Positions 14,381 to 14,532 of a stretch of 14,532 bases of DNA are shown in pieces. The notes under the pieces are model-generated. The model was not told the origin of the DNA. It saw nothing but the letters and a program-made list of their open reading frames with translations, and did no database searches. Both the position numbers and the translations under genes were made by a program. Source of the DNA: NORP181 sp047623555 (lineage in GTDB: Bacteria > Pseudomonadota > Alphaproteobacteria > Rhodobacterales > Rhodobacteraceae); the NCBI GenBank assembly GCA_047623555.1, contig JBLHMP010000091.1, positions 1 to 14,532 of the forward strand, written 5' to 3'. Each line of letters begins with the position of its first letter. Within the stretch, counting starts at the first letter, position 1.

Positions 14381-14532
14381 ACGTAGATCTGCTTGCCTGA
14401 GTTAAACGGAAGTACCAAAAGCAGACACCCGGCCAATTCCAGCGAACGGCATGTGTGGATGGCTCCTGCATAGCAAGACATTTTTGATCAGATTTGTGCA
14501 TTTGTCAGAAGCAGTCATGTGTCCCGCTGCCG
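14381..14532. other. Right-edge intergenic sequence
   Basis: The last 152 bases hold no gene I can support. CTGCTT (14389-14394) and AAGCAG (14418-14423) could pair across a long loop, which is too weak to call a terminator. A 38-codon minus-strand frame from about 14517 has no ribosome site and no family resemblance. Confidence 0.4.

Noticed and set aside
14400..14517. 38-codon minus-strand frame near the right edge
   Set aside because: It has no ribosome site, no homology that I recognise and ordinary chance length.
1..14532. CRISPR array, tRNA, rRNA or riboswitch
   Set aside because: I scanned for regularly spaced direct repeats, cloverleaf-like stretches and familiar riboswitch cores and saw none; a covariance search could not be run.

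Overview
This window looks like chromosome from a marine alphaproteobacterium of the Rhodobacteraceae (Roseobacter group). The evidence is the moderately high GC, the dense gene packing with 4-base stop/start overlaps, the sfsA-map pair divergent from a CinA-type molybdopterin-binding protein, the nth-PfkB kinase-GNAT order, and a CCTCCGGCGGAGG intergenic palindrome that I remember as common in this family. It was identified by reading alone, so the taxonomy is an inference.

Left edge (1-562): the first 19 codons of an IS5-type transposase run off the window on the minus strand. The end of that insertion sequence lies near base 122, and what looks like the 5' end of a small minus-strand gene runs straight into it. 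The next 366 bases hold no gene I can support, apart from a possible promoter for the porin.

Envelope block (563-3540): a porin-like outer-membrane barrel on the plus strand faces a second small outer-membrane barrel on the minus strand, with only 9 bases between their stops. Upstream of the second barrel is a glycine-zipper OmpA-family lipoprotein, also on the minus strand. A membrane-anchored class III adenylate cyclase (3735-4937) is divergent from the lipoprotein.

DNA repair and housekeeping block (4941-8996): a two-domain AraC/O6-alkylguanine-DNA methyltransferase (minus) and a DUF4336 gene (minus) broken by an in-frame TGA are followed by a plus-strand run of endonuclease III, an adenosine-kinase-like PfkB kinase and a GNAT acetyltransferase.

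Conserved block (8993-13658): methionine aminopeptidase and sfsA lie on the minus strand. Divergent from them is a tightly overlapping four-gene plus-strand operon: molybdopterin-binding (CinA N-terminal type) protein, GNAT, AhpD/CMD-type peroxidase-like protein, and a periplasmic OmpA-domain protein. A weak terminator candidate follows.

Right edge (13690-14532): visibly more AT-rich DNA with one orphan secreted four-cysteine protein that starts with TTG, then about 150 bases with nothing convincing.

The gene families are mostly ordinary. The observations most worth a second look are the DUF4336 gene with TGA where Trp is expected, the IS insertion that seems to cut a small gene, the 19-residue insertion in the active-site half of methionine aminopeptidase, and the overlapping operon that ends in an OmpA-domain protein. 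I see no convincing new defence system, CRISPR array, RNA gene or prophage.
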